NCBI RefSeq assembly: GCF_014694385.1
Contig: NZ_JAAOCA010000001.1
Location: 186,001-250,000 of the forward strand
Direction: 5' to 3'
Length of the DNA: 64,000 nt
From: Pseudomonas typographi
GTDB taxonomy: Bacteria; Pseudomonadota; Gammaproteobacteria; Pseudomonadales; Pseudomonadaceae
The first letter of the stretch is position 1. Every line of letters starts with the position of its first letter. The notes under the pieces are model-generated. The model saw only the letters and a program-made list of their open reading frames with translations, searched no databases and was not told where the DNA came from. Position numbers and translations under genes: made by a program. Of this stretch, positions 36,491 to 45,443 are shown in pieces.

Positions 36491-37968
36491 TGCCCGATCA
36501 CCACCACGGCGTCGCCCTTGCGGTTGGCAAAGTGGGCAAGCACCTTTTGCTGATGCTCGACCAACCAGGCGCGCAGCCATGGCTCGTTGCCGCTAGCCTC
36601 GATAACGAAGTACTGGTACCCCTGGGCCTGGTCGGTATTCATGACCGCCTCGGGGGTGGCTTCGTCCACCTTATAGCCTCGGCCGGCATAATAGGCGATG
36701 CGCCCGTCCTGGTAATAAATAGACGCCTCGCGGGGTGTGTGGCCCGCTACCCAGTGGCCGGCTTCAACGTAGTGGGTTTTCTGCGCGCTCAATGAAATCA
36801 CGTTACCTATCATCACCAACACACCTAACCCAATAAGGGCCTTGCCCAAGCGTGGGTAATGGCTGGCAAACATACTCATCGCCACTGCGAGCAGCGGCAC
36901 GGCCAGCAAAATTAAAAAGCTCAGGTAACGGCCGTTGACAAACTGCATGCGAATAAAAAACAGCATCAGGATACACAGATACAGCAGGCCGGTAATGGCC
37001 GCGACCCTGAAGTCCCGCCAGTACACCTTGAACGCGTACCAAGGGCGCGGGCTCAAGAAGGCCAGGGCGAAGGGGCCCATCAAGCCTATGCATTTGATCA
37101 ACAACGACCCGCTAAGGCCGATGAAGATAATTCGGCCGGCTTCGTTGGCCGAGTACTTGTTGATCAGCGACGCTGCAAACTGCTCAGACAACTGATGGAA
37201 CGCGCCGAACATGGCCGCCGGCCGTACCAGCTCTACGTAATACTCCCACCGGCGTACCGGTACGTCGCCCAATGCCAGCACCAGCAGGCCGCCCATAAGC
37301 GCAGCCGCCGCGGGCGCCCATAGCATCTGCAACAAAAGGCGCCGCTGCCGTGGCTCAATAACATCGGGAAGGCGCCACAGCACCATGGCCAGCACCAGCA
37401 CCAGCGCCTCAAGGCGAAACAGGCTGGCCAACGCAATGGCGAGGTAGATAGAGCCGGCCAACCACCAGCCGCCGTGTTTCTGCCAGCGCATCGCCAGCCA
37501 TAAGGCAAGCACGCAAAAGAACCAGAAGCCGGACTCACGGATGATATCGCCACGGAACTGATTGACCGCGGGCATCGCCAACACCACCAGGCAAGCCCAA
37601 TAAGCGGCCTGCCGAACCCGCTGGCGCACACCATCGACCACCAGGGCGCAAGTGCCCGCCAAAAACAGCGTCGACCAAAGATAAGCACAGGCTTCCAATG
37701 GCAAGCGAAGCACCCTATGGGTGCCGGCCAGCAGCAGGGAATACCAAGGCCAATCGAACACGCCCCACGCGGCGCTGGCGTCGTGATCGATAACCTGCTG
37801 CGCGATGTCCAGGTAAAAAGCGCCGTCTCGGCCAACCGTTACAACGCCCATGATCGCAACAAACGAGAGGAAGACGCTGCCAAAGAAAGCTAAAGGCACC
37901 GGCTGCAGGCGCCTCGCCAGCGGCCGCGCACAGCGGCCCATCCCGTTCGCCATACCGGCTAAGCGCAT
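36487..37968 (-). CDS. multi-pass membrane protein, probable GT-C glycosyltransferase
   Basis: A 493-residue protein with 10-12 hydrophobic helices and a soluble C-terminal tail (from about 405). The first external loop carries GRDGAFYLDIAQQ, an acidic motif placed like the catalytic Asp of PMT/ArnT-type enzymes that use lipid-linked sugars. The tail has the ASIYYQDGRIAYYAGRGYKVDE pattern common in such proteins. Function in surface glycan transfer is inferred from fold and neighbours. No RxxxL-type O-antigen ligase features were seen, so WaaL is unlikely. AAGG precedes ATG 37968. The next gap (37969-38077) has no gene. Confidence 0.65.
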   Translation of the reverse strand: MRLAGMANGMGRCARPLARRLQPVPLAFFGSVFLSFVAIMGVVTVGRDGAFYLDIAQQVIDHDASAAWGVFDWPWYSLLLAGTHRVLRLPLEACAYLWSTLFLAGTCALVVDGVRQRVRQAAYWACLVVLAMPAVNQFRGDIIRESGFWFFCVLALWLAMRWQKHGGWWLAGSIYLAIALASLFRLEALVLVLAMVLWRLPDVIEPRQRRLLLQMLWAPAAAALMGGLLVLALGDVPVRRWEYYVELVRPAAMFGAFHQLSEQFAASLINKYSANEAGRIIFIGLSGSLLIKCIGLMGPFALAFLSPRPWYAFKVYWRDFRVAAITGLLYLCILMLFFIRMQFVNGRYLSFLILLAVPLLAVAMSMFASHYPRLGKALIGLGVLVMIGNVISLSAQKTHYVEAGHWVAGHTPREASIYYQDGRIAYYAGRGYKVDEATPEAVMNTDQAQGYQYFVIEASGNEPWLRAWLVEHQQKVLAHFANRKGDAVVVIGH

Positions 37969-38077
37969 AAAATCAAACCTTGGGTAAATGGCACCAAACG
38001 CTGTGCGAACTGGCCCGCCTCAACGCGGCGGGCGCTGCGGGAGGGGGCCCAGGGGAATCGAACCGGGCACCCGTGCT

Positions 38078-38992
38078 TCACTTGAACAGGCACCGGATGG
38101 CTTTGCGGGTGTAAGACCAACGCTTGGCCGAGTACAGGTCGGCACGCAGCGCCTGAATATAGAACGCTTTGGCCTTCTCATATTCGCCCGCGCTGTAGCA
38201 ATCGCGAAACAGCGACAGGTAGCGTTGCGCGATGAAGGCCTTGCGCAGGTCATGAAACTCTGCCGGCATGCGCATGGCGTGAAACACTTCGTCAACCATG
38301 CCTATGCCGGCGGCGAGGCTTTGCTTGAGGTCGTGGCGCATGCTGCCTGGGTGTTTGTATATCAATGCCAGCGGTTGGTCGAGTACGGTGCACGGAAAGC
38401 GCGCCAGCACTTGAGCGAACACCGGGATATCTTCAACGTTGCGCAGGTGCTCCGGATAGTTGCCCGGCACAAATACGTCACGATGCATCGCGCAGGCACC
38501 ATTGGCCAGCGAAACGGTTTTGTCTATCAGGTAACCGCGCACCCGCTCCCTGGGCGTTGCCGGTAACGGCTTCACGGTATGCAGTATCCGGGTGTGGTTC
38601 TCCAGCACCGACCAATGGCTACCGATGATCAGCCGGCTATTGGGGTTGGCTTGAATATGCGAGGCCAGCACACCCAGCGCGCCGGGCGCCATTTCGTCAT
38701 CGGCGTCTAAAAATACCAAGTACCGGCCACGGGTTTCGGCTATTCCGCGATTGCGCACCGAAGACAAACCACCGTTGGGCTTGTGAAGCATGCGAAAGCG
38801 CCCCCCATGCTCAGCCCATAGCTGCTGCAGTACACGGGGAGTAGCATCGGTGGAGCCATCATCGATGACCAGAAGCTCGGTGCCGGCATCCAGTTGCGCC
38901 AGCACCGAGTTCACCGCCCGGGGTAATAGATCGGCGTAGTTATAAGCAGGTATAACGACGCTGATCAGCACGCTAGCCGAGCTCATACCCAT
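38078..38992 (-). CDS. family 2 glycosyltransferase
   Basis: A 304-residue GT-A enzyme: SVVIPAYNYADLLPRAVNS, donor-binding ELLVIDDGSTDATP, RNRGIAETRGRYLVFLDADDE with the DxD metal motif, and a WSVLENH/ACAMHRDVFV acceptor region. It likely adds a core sugar to LPS in the cytoplasm. I prefer ATG 38992 (AAGGA 8 bases before); 39001 and 38986 are alternatives. It overlaps the 3' end of the carbamoyltransferase gene by 20 bp, so the two are coupled. Confidence 0.85.
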   Translation of the reverse strand: MGMSSASVLISVVIPAYNYADLLPRAVNSVLAQLDAGTELLVIDDGSTDATPRVLQQLWAEHGGRFRMLHKPNGGLSSVRNRGIAETRGRYLVFLDADDEMAPGALGVLASHIQANPNSRLIIGSHWSVLENHTRILHTVKPLPATPRERVRGYLIDKTVSLANGACAMHRDVFVPGNYPEHLRNVEDIPVFAQVLARFPCTVLDQPLALIYKHPGSMRHDLKQSLAAGIGMVDEVFHAMRMPAEFHDLRKAFIAQRYLSLFRDCYSAGEYEKAKAFYIQALRADLYSAKRWSYTRKAIRCLFK

Positions 38993-40727
38993 CCGCACCA
39001 TCCTTGACCACCAGGATGTCTTCCATTATCAGATACTGAAGGTCCGAACCAAAGAACATATTCAACGCGTCGGTGGGCGAGCAAATCATTGGCTCGCCGC
39101 GGCGGTTGAGCGAGGTGTTGAGCGATACACCATTGCCGGTGAGGTCTTCAAGTGCCTTCATCATGTCATAGTAGCGCGGGTTGTACTCACGCTTGAGCAC
39201 TTGTGCGCGGGAGGTGCCATCTTCATGGACCACTTCCGGCACCCGGGTTTTCCATTCGTCGTTCACCTCGAACGTGAAGGTCATGAACGGTGCCGGGTGG
39301 TCGACCCTGATCATCTGCGGCGCCACGGTGTCGAGCATCGATGGGCAGAAAGGCCGCCAGCGTTCGCGGAACTTGATCTGCTCGTTGATGCGATCAGCCA
39401 CGCCCGGCACGCTCGGGCAACCGATGATCGAGCGGCCGCCCAGCGCACGCGGGCCAAACTCCATGCGCCCTTGGAACCAGGCCACCGGGTTGCCATCGAC
39501 CATGATCTGGGCGATGCGCCGCGGCACGTCATCGAGCTTGCGCCAGGCCGGTGCGTTAGGGTGGCGGGCGCAGGCGGCGATCACATCTTCGTTGGAGTAG
39601 GCAGGGCCCAGGTACACATGTTCCATCTTCTCGACCGGCACGCCGCGGGCGTGGGAGGCATAAGCCGCCGCACCCACCGCGGTACCGGCGTCGCCAGACG
39701 CCGGCTGCACGAATAATTCCTTTACGTCGGGGCGGGCGATGATCTTCTGGTTAAGCTTCACGTTCAGCGCGCAGCCACCGGCGAAGGCCAGCTTGCCGGT
39801 TTCCCTGAGAATGTCGCCCAGGTAGTGGTCGATCATCTGCAGCGCGAGTTTCTCGAACAGCGCCTGCATGCTGGCCGCGTAATGCACGTAGGGCTCGTCG
39901 GCGATGTCACCTTCGCGCTTGGGGCCCAACCATTCGATGAGCTTGGGCGAAAAGTAAAAGCCCTTGCCGTTTTCCTTGTAACGGCGAAGGCCGATGACGT
40001 TGGCGTAGTCGGTGTTGATCACCAATTCGCCATTCTCGAAACTGGCCAGGCGCGAGAAGTCATACTGGCTGGCATCGCCGTAGGGCGCCATGCCCATGAC
40101 TTTGAACTCGCCATCGAGCATTTCGAAACCGAGAAATTCGGTAATCGCGCCGTACAGGCCGCCCAGCGAATCCGGGTCGAAGAACTCCTTGATTTTATGG
40201 ATCCGGCCGTTCTCACCGTAGCCAAAAAAGGTGGTGGCGTACTCGCCCTTGCCGTCGATGCCCAGGATCGCGGTTTTTTCCGTGAAACCCGAGCAATGGT
40301 AGGCACTGGAGGCGTGGGCAAGGTGGTGCTCGACCGGCTCGATCTTCACTTTTTTCGCATCGAAACCCAGTTGTTCCAGGCACCATACGATTTTGCTGCG
40401 GTAGCGCTTGTAGCGGCGGTTGCCCATCAACAGCGCGTCAAGCGCGCGATCCGGGGCGTACCAATAACGTTTGGCATAATGCCAACGGGCCTTGCCAAAC
40501 AGGCTGACAGGCGCGAAAGGGATCGCGACCACATCGACATCGCTGGGCTTGATGCCTGCGTGTTCCAGGCAGAACTTCGCTGACTCATAAGGCATGCGGT
40601 TCTTTGCGTGTTTATCCCTTACGAAACGCTCTTCTTCGGCGGCGGCGATGAGCTTGCCGTCGATGTACAGCGCAGCGGAGGGGTCGTGGCTCAGGGCGCC
40701 GGACAGGCCAAGGATCGTCAATGCCAA
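38973..40727 (-). CDS. wapO: carbamoyltransferase of LPS core (WapO-like)
   Basis: A 584-residue member of the NodU/CmcH family. N-terminal YrdC/Kae1-like part: ILGLSGALSHDPSAALYIDG, EPVEHHLAHASSAYHCSGF, LGIDGKGEYATTFFGYGENG. C-terminal part: WFQGRMEFGPRALGGRSIIG and SLNTSLNRRGEPM. In P. aeruginosa WapO carbamoylates heptose II of the inner core. The start is TTG 40727 (MALTILGLSG), with AGAGG 8 bases before; upstream codons in frame have no homology. The 187-bp gap to the divergent toxin-like gene holds no clear feature. Confidence 0.93.
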   Translation of the reverse strand: MALTILGLSGALSHDPSAALYIDGKLIAAAEEERFVRDKHAKNRMPYESAKFCLEHAGIKPSDVDVVAIPFAPVSLFGKARWHYAKRYWYAPDRALDALLMGNRRYKRYRSKIVWCLEQLGFDAKKVKIEPVEHHLAHASSAYHCSGFTEKTAILGIDGKGEYATTFFGYGENGRIHKIKEFFDPDSLGGLYGAITEFLGFEMLDGEFKVMGMAPYGDASQYDFSRLASFENGELVINTDYANVIGLRRYKENGKGFYFSPKLIEWLGPKREGDIADEPYVHYAASMQALFEKLALQMIDHYLGDILRETGKLAFAGGCALNVKLNQKIIARPDVKELFVQPASGDAGTAVGAAAYASHARGVPVEKMEHVYLGPAYSNEDVIAACARHPNAPAWRKLDDVPRRIAQIMVDGNPVAWFQGRMEFGPRALGGRSIIGCPSVPGVADRINEQIKFRERWRPFCPSMLDTVAPQMIRVDHPAPFMTFTFEVNDEWKTRVPEVVHEDGTSRAQVLKREYNPRYYDMMKALEDLTGNGVSLNTSLNRRGEPMICSPTDALNMFFGSDLQYLIMEDILVVKDGADGYELG

Positions 40728-40914
40728 GGTTAAGCCTCTTCGAACACAGATCGGTTTGAATCGAAAACGGGCGAGTATACCAACTCGGGCAGGCCCGCAC
40801 ACGTCAACGCCGTAACCTAACTTTAAACCCGTGCAATCGCAGGTAGTAGTTATCGCATACCTTCAGCCCGGCTGGCTGTGAGACAGAAGCACTTTAGCCA
40901 CGGAGCCATCCGCC

Positions 40915-43848
40915 ATGCCCTACACCGAAGCCCTTGAGCAACTATATGCGCTGGACAGAGCCCTAGCCGCCGGCCTAAACGCCGCGCCGGATCTATGGGC
41001 CACGCTGGCGCAGCGGCTGGCCGATGCGGTGCCCGCTGAGCTGGCCCAAACACCGCCCGATGGCCTGTACCTGGCCGATGAGCCGCTGACCGCCTGGGTG
41101 GCCCGGCGCATCGCCGACCCCGGCGCGATACTCCCCGCACAGAGCACACGGCTGACGGCTCAAGGTTTCATAGCGGTCAACGAGGGAGGCCACCATGCCC
41201 TGGTGCGCTTTATCGAGGTGTTCTGCCCTGATGCGCGCCAGCTTTGGCTAGACAACCTGACCCGCTACTGGGCCTACCAGCCAGTGGCAGGGCGGCCACG
41301 CCAGCAGTGGTTGGCCGAGCGGCTGCGCCAGCAGTGGCAGGCCCAACTGGAGCTGCGCGAAACCGCGCAAACGCTGGCAACGCCGGCATTGGCGCTGGCG
41401 CGCCGCGCCATGGATGGCATCGAGCCCTGGAAGGGCCAAATTGAACTCGGGCGCCATCGCCACAGGGTTGCACTGCCCGGCGCATTCGTGCTGGCCGCCA
41501 CGGACCCGGCCGTTACCGCCGCGCAGCCTTGCTTGTTGTCTACCCTGGCGTGGGGCTGGGAGGCCTTCGACAGTTGGCCGGCGCTGTGGCAGGAACTGGC
41601 CGAGCGGCTCGAAGATGACCTGCAGGGCCCGGCACTGGTGAGCAGCCTGGCGCCGGACGATTACCCTATTGGGCGTGCCGCCGAACACCTCGGTTTGGCG
41701 CCACGCAGCCGGCCGCTGTTCACCGAGTTGGCGGCCTCGCTCATCCGCCGCCAGTACGCCGCGGCTCAGGCTGCCTGGCCGCAGGCGCTTGAGCCGCTCG
41801 GCCGGGGGGACATGGTCGAGGCCAACCAACGCTTGGCCGATGCCTTGCCGTTGGCGCCGCTGTTGTCTAGCCAGGCCATTCGGCAAACCCATTTCGTGAC
41901 CTTGGTGGAAAAAAAGGCCCCGGCCTGGCTAACTCGGTTGAACCAGGACGAGCGGGTCATACTGCTGCGTAGCATGCTTGAGCTGCGGGTCGCGACAATG
42001 AACGCCTTGGGGCCCCGAATGCTTACACTGGACCAGTTCAACGACCCGGTTCACTTGGAGCAATTCACCCGTGAACAGCTGCGCACGGCATTGCGCAGCC
42101 ACGGCATCACCCACGCGCCGGATGCCATTTGGATCACCACGGTGGCTGCCCGCGCAGTGGGGCCGATCATCAACCCTGGCCAGCCGACCGGCTCTTCGTA
42201 TATCCCCGGCGCGGTGCTGGAAAGCGCTGGCGGTACGGTGGAACTGGTGCCTACCCGGCAGAGCCTGATGCAGCTTGCCCTGACCAACATAAGCCCCGCG
42301 AATTGGGACTACCTGCTGACCGCCACCGTGCAGGATGAACAAGGCCAGGCCATCCCCGGGTTGCGCGGGTCCACGGCGCGCAAGATCGTTCGCCAGATCA
42401 ATGTAGCCCAGCGTTATGGCGCGTACCTAACCAGCCAACTGCGTACCGGCCCCCTAGGGCAGTGGCGGCGCACGACCTATGCCCGCCTGTTGAAGGCCAA
42501 AATGCGCTATGAAGGGTTGCGCGCAGGCTTTCGCCGCCACCTGCCATCGCGGGCACTGCACCCTTGGATTACCGCGCTGCTCCATTACCCCTGGCGCCCT
42601 CATGGCACCACCGAGGCCAGCCGGCCGCTGCACAGTTGGCAATTGGTGCTACGCGGCACCCCCGTGCACGGCGTGTACCTGATAGGCCCGGAACCGGACA
42701 ACACCCCCACGCCGGTCTTGCTGTATGCGCCTGACAACCCCACCCGGCGGCATTGGATGCTGTTTGCCGACCGCCAGACCTTCACCCGCCAATGGCTGGG
42801 CGATGAGCGTGTGAAAGAGTACCTGATACGGCGCACCGCACTGGCCGAGCACCCAGCGCTGCGCCGCCTATTCAACGGCCGCGGCGTCCATAGCCACATC
42901 GAAGCCGTCCTCACCCGCGGCAGTTTTTTCGGCCACGCCTACCAGTCGGAAACGCGCCTGATCATCGCCAACGCCGATGCCATGTCGGTGAGCAATGCCG
43001 AGGTGAACCAGGAAGTGATCACCGAAGCGACCCTGACCTTGATAGAACTGTTGTCTGCGGTATTACCGGCCAAGGTTACCGGGCCGCTGTCGCTGGCGCG
43101 CGCCGCATGGGCCGGGGTGCAGTTCTGGCAGAGCGTGCAGGCCGAAGAAAGCATCGACATGCAGCTTGCGCATGTGGCGGACATGCACGCGCACCTGCTC
43201 GAAGGCGCCATTGCGCTCAGCTCAAACCCCCTGATGAGCAAAGTGATGCGCAGGCTGCCACTGAATGTGGGTGTTCCAATCCACAGCCATTACGCGGCCA
43301 AGCACAGCAATACTCAACTTAAATACAAACTCAGCTCGGCCAGCCAGGCTGCCAGCGGAAGCCGACAGACACGTCATGGCACCAGCGACTATTACATCGA
43401 GGATGTGTTCGGGCGCAGGTACGAGGTATTGAACGACGGCGAACACTGGCGCGTGGTCGATGCACGCAACCCTGGCGCCCCTTTCAAACCGGTGATCCAG
43501 CAAGGGCCCGGCGGTGAATGGGAGATCGTGGACTTCTCGCTATGGAAAGGCGCGCTGCCGCATATTCCAGCGCTGCTGGATCGGTTGGCGAGCCCCGCAA
43601 GCATAGGCAATTTGCCCAATGGGCAGGTGAGCCCATTGGCGAACGGGCATTACCTGCGGCTGGGCCAACGGTTGATCGAGGTGCGCCCTAGCGTGTTGCC
43701 CGGCCGGTATACGACGGTCATTCCCCCGGCCAAACGCAGCGAAGCCACATTGACGGTGCTGTGGCGCTGGTCGGCCTCCACGGCGACCTGGCAAGCCAAA
43801 GCACGGCTACACGCAATGAGCACGCGGTGGTTCGACCTACCGCACTAG
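40915..43848 (+). CDS. large dermonecrotic-toxin-domain (DUF6543-like) protein
   Basis: A 977-residue protein alone on the plus strand inside the LPS locus. The central part resembles the dermonecrotic-toxin/DUF6543 proteins of Pseudomonas: TGSSYIPGAVLESAGGTVE (about 422-440), then WDYLLTATVQDEQGQAIPGL and RKIVRQINVAQRYGAYL, and later IEAVLTRGSFFG and RLIIANADAMSVSNAEVN (about 661-700). The C-terminal quarter has a repeated-looking module (FGRRYEVLNDGEHWRVVD, then EWEIVDFSLWKGA). No signal peptide, leucine-rich repeats or recognisable catalytic motif, and no immunity gene beside it. GGAG lies 8 bases before ATG 40915. Its TAG stop lies within a palindromic repeat. A secreted effector is the best guess, unproven. 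Confidence 0.75.
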   Translation: MPYTEALEQLYALDRALAAGLNAAPDLWATLAQRLADAVPAELAQTPPDGLYLADEPLTAWVARRIADPGAILPAQSTRLTAQGFIAVNEGGHHALVRFIEVFCPDARQLWLDNLTRYWAYQPVAGRPRQQWLAERLRQQWQAQLELRETAQTLATPALALARRAMDGIEPWKGQIELGRHRHRVALPGAFVLAATDPAVTAAQPCLLSTLAWGWEAFDSWPALWQELAERLEDDLQGPALVSSLAPDDYPIGRAAEHLGLAPRSRPLFTELAASLIRRQYAAAQAAWPQALEPLGRGDMVEANQRLADALPLAPLLSSQAIRQTHFVTLVEKKAPAWLTRLNQDERVILLRSMLELRVATMNALGPRMLTLDQFNDPVHLEQFTREQLRTALRSHGITHAPDAIWITTVAARAVGPIINPGQPTGSSYIPGAVLESAGGTVELVPTRQSLMQLALTNISPANWDYLLTATVQDEQGQAIPGLRGSTARKIVRQINVAQRYGAYLTSQLRTGPLGQWRRTTYARLLKAKMRYEGLRAGFRRHLPSRALHPWITALLHYPWRPHGTTEASRPLHSWQLVLRGTPVHGVYLIGPEPDNTPTPVLLYAPDNPTRRHWMLFADRQTFTRQWLGDERVKEYLIRRTALAEHPALRRLFNGRGVHSHIEAVLTRGSFFGHAYQSETRLIIANADAMSVSNAEVNQEVITEATLTLIELLSAVLPAKVTGPLSLARAAWAGVQFWQSVQAEESIDMQLAHVADMHAHLLEGAIALSSNPLMSKVMRRLPLNVGVPIHSHYAAKHSNTQLKYKLSSASQAASGSRQTRHGTSDYYIEDVFGRRYEVLNDGEHWRVVDARNPGAPFKPVIQQGPGGEWEIVDFSLWKGALPHIPALLDRLASPASIGNLPNGQVSPLANGHYLRLGQRLIEVRPSVLPGRYTTVIPPAKRSEATLTVLWRWSASTATWQAKARLHAMSTRWFDLPH

Positions 43849-44011
43849 TGTGGTGTTTCAGAAGTTCGCACCAGAATTGACGCGTGAACTTTGTGGTCGG
43901 GCAAGGCGCCGTGACGCGTCATAGCAGGGCTATGGCGAGGAGCGGCAACGCAGCCCGGCAGCAAAAAGCATCGTCAAGATTGTGCAACGAACGTCTGAAA
44001 CGCCACACTAG
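43845..44011. repeat. full-length 167-bp palindromic repeat (MITE-like)
   Basis: Terminal arms are imperfect inverted repeats of about 30 bp: ctagtgtggtgtttcagaag reading inward from the left, ctagtgtggcgtttcagacg from the right. Inside are smaller dyads (gacgcgt/acgcgtc and atagc/gctat). Both ends are CTAG. It exactly fills the gap between two convergent genes. Its left end supplies the TAG stop of the toxin-like gene, and its right end is one base from the TAA of the kinase gene. No coding potential; it may also act as a two-way terminator. Confidence 0.8.
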
Positions 44012-44012
44012 C

Positions 44013-45443
44013 TTACCCCAGCACTTGCTCCAGGCGCTGGCGCAGGGCGCTGCCTTCGGGCCAGTTGCGCAAAAAGCGCTCGACGTCGCGGCGGTGCGCC
44101 TTGGCGAACGCTGCCGCACGGGTGTGATACTGCAGCGCATCCAAGTCGATGAGTGCCCATTGCCCACGGTGCCAGAACAGGTTATGCCCCTTCAGGTCGC
44201 CATGGCTGATGCGTTCGCCCGCCAACCTGGCAAACAGCGCCTGCATCGCTACCCATTCGGCTTCAGGCACGTCGCCGGTTTGCTCGTAGGGCGCCCACTG
44301 TTCGAGGATGTCGGGCCCTTCGAGGTATTCGGTGACCAACCATGCGCGCCCGCGCAGGCCCAACACTCGGGCCTCGCGGACCGCCAGGGGCATCGGCGTG
44401 GCAAACCCCAAAAACGCCAGGCGATGCCCGGCCAACCACGAATGCCACGCGCGGCTGGGCCGCCAAAAGCGCTTGAGCCAGTGGGCCAACCCTTTGATGT
44501 TGTACCGCTTGATGATCAGCGGCCGGGTACCGGCCTGCACGCGGGCGACCGTGGCGGCGCCTCCGGTTTTGTACAGGTGCCCCTGTTCGATCAACGTATC
44601 TGCGCCTTCGAGCACCGGCAGCAAGGCGGCCTGTTCGGTGCGCCGTATTGCCTGCAGCCCGGCCAGGCCACGGCTCACGCTGAACAGCGTACAATCGCGG
44701 CCAGCTTTGCCCAGGTAGTCCCGCAGCCGCCAGCGGCGGACGCTGGCAATGTGCTTGTGCAAGGCCTCCAGCGGCAAGGCGTGTTCGCTGTTGGCCAGCA
44801 GATAATGAACGAGCAGTTCTTCTGTGAACGGCTCCAGCGCTGGCGGTAACTGGGCGAAGAACACCCCGAGGTTTGCCAGCACGCGCTCGCGCGACAGCGG
44901 CTGGCCGGGCTGTTCGGCACGGATGCCGGCGCCGTCGATCACGTACAATTGGCCGCCGCTGCGCAACAGGTTGTCTAGGTGTAGGTCTTGCTGCCAAAGG
45001 CCCTTCAGGTGCATGCGCGCCATGGCGCCCAACGCTTCGGCCAGTACATCGATTTGTGCATCGGCCAACAAGGGCAGGCTGGCCACCTCGGCCCAGGCAT
45101 CGCCCAAACTTTGCACCGGGTCGAGCAGTTCGAACAACAGCCAGCCGCCCTGCCCCTCTTGCAAACCGTCGGCGACCAGCGCTGGGGTGGCCAAGCCCTG
45201 CGCCTGCAGCAGCCGCACCCCGTCGCGCTCGCGTTGGAAGTGCCGCGCCGCCTTCGGCCCTACCAACAGCTTGGCCAGCACCGGCTTGCCGCGCCACACC
45301 GCCGCGCCCACGTAGCGCTGGCCGGGCAACACCCGCAGCAGGTTCAGCAGTTGCAACGGCGCGCTGCCGGCACCGTCGGCCAGTTCCACGGCCAGGGGCA
45401 ACTCCGGCTCGCGCCCGGCCCGTTGCAGTTCGCCCAAGCGCAT
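44013..45443 (-). CDS. tandem kinase-fold LPS protein (two kinase-like domains)
   Basis: The 476-residue protein contains two kinase-like modules in a row. The first has KPVLAKLLVGPKAARHFQRE, LWQQDLHLDNLLR and LYVIDGAGI (to about residue 240). The second has RPLIIKRYNIKGL, RISHGDLKGHNLFWH and WALIDLDAL. Both keep a catalytic-loop Asp followed by Asn, so both could be active. It matches the extra kinase gene that follows wapQ in P. aeruginosa. It may phosphorylate or assist phosphorylation of core heptoses. ATG 45443 overlaps the wapQ stop (TGATG), with GGAGG 7 bases before. Last gene of the waaF operon. Confidence 0.82.
   Translation of the reverse strand: MRLGELQRAGREPELPLAVELADGAGSAPLQLLNLLRVLPGQRYVGAAVWRGKPVLAKLLVGPKAARHFQRERDGVRLLQAQGLATPALVADGLQEGQGGWLLFELLDPVQSLGDAWAEVASLPLLADAQIDVLAEALGAMARMHLKGLWQQDLHLDNLLRSGGQLYVIDGAGIRAEQPGQPLSRERVLANLGVFFAQLPPALEPFTEELLVHYLLANSEHALPLEALHKHIASVRRWRLRDYLGKAGRDCTLFSVSRGLAGLQAIRRTEQAALLPVLEGADTLIEQGHLYKTGGAATVARVQAGTRPLIIKRYNIKGLAHWLKRFWRPSRAWHSWLAGHRLAFLGFATPMPLAVREARVLGLRGRAWLVTEYLEGPDILEQWAPYEQTGDVPEAEWVAMQALFARLAGERISHGDLKGHNLFWHRGQWALIDLDALQYHTRAAAFAKAHRRDVERFLRNWPEGSALRQRLEQVLG

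Noticed and set aside
36487..37968. O-antigen ligase WaaL
   Set aside because: The membrane protein lacks the WaaL-type large periplasmic loop and Arg/His pattern; an acidic first-loop motif fits GT-C enzymes better.
38041..38090. tRNA-like T-arm sequence (ggttcgattcccc on the minus strand) near the end of the GT2 gene
   Set aside because: The flanking arms do not pair as a T-stem and no acceptor, D or anticodon arm can be drawn; chance similarity or at most a tiny remnant.
43845..44011. CRISPR-like or attachment-site explanation for the palindromic element
   Set aside because: Only one inverted pair with no regularly spaced direct repeats, and no integrase or tRNA nearby.
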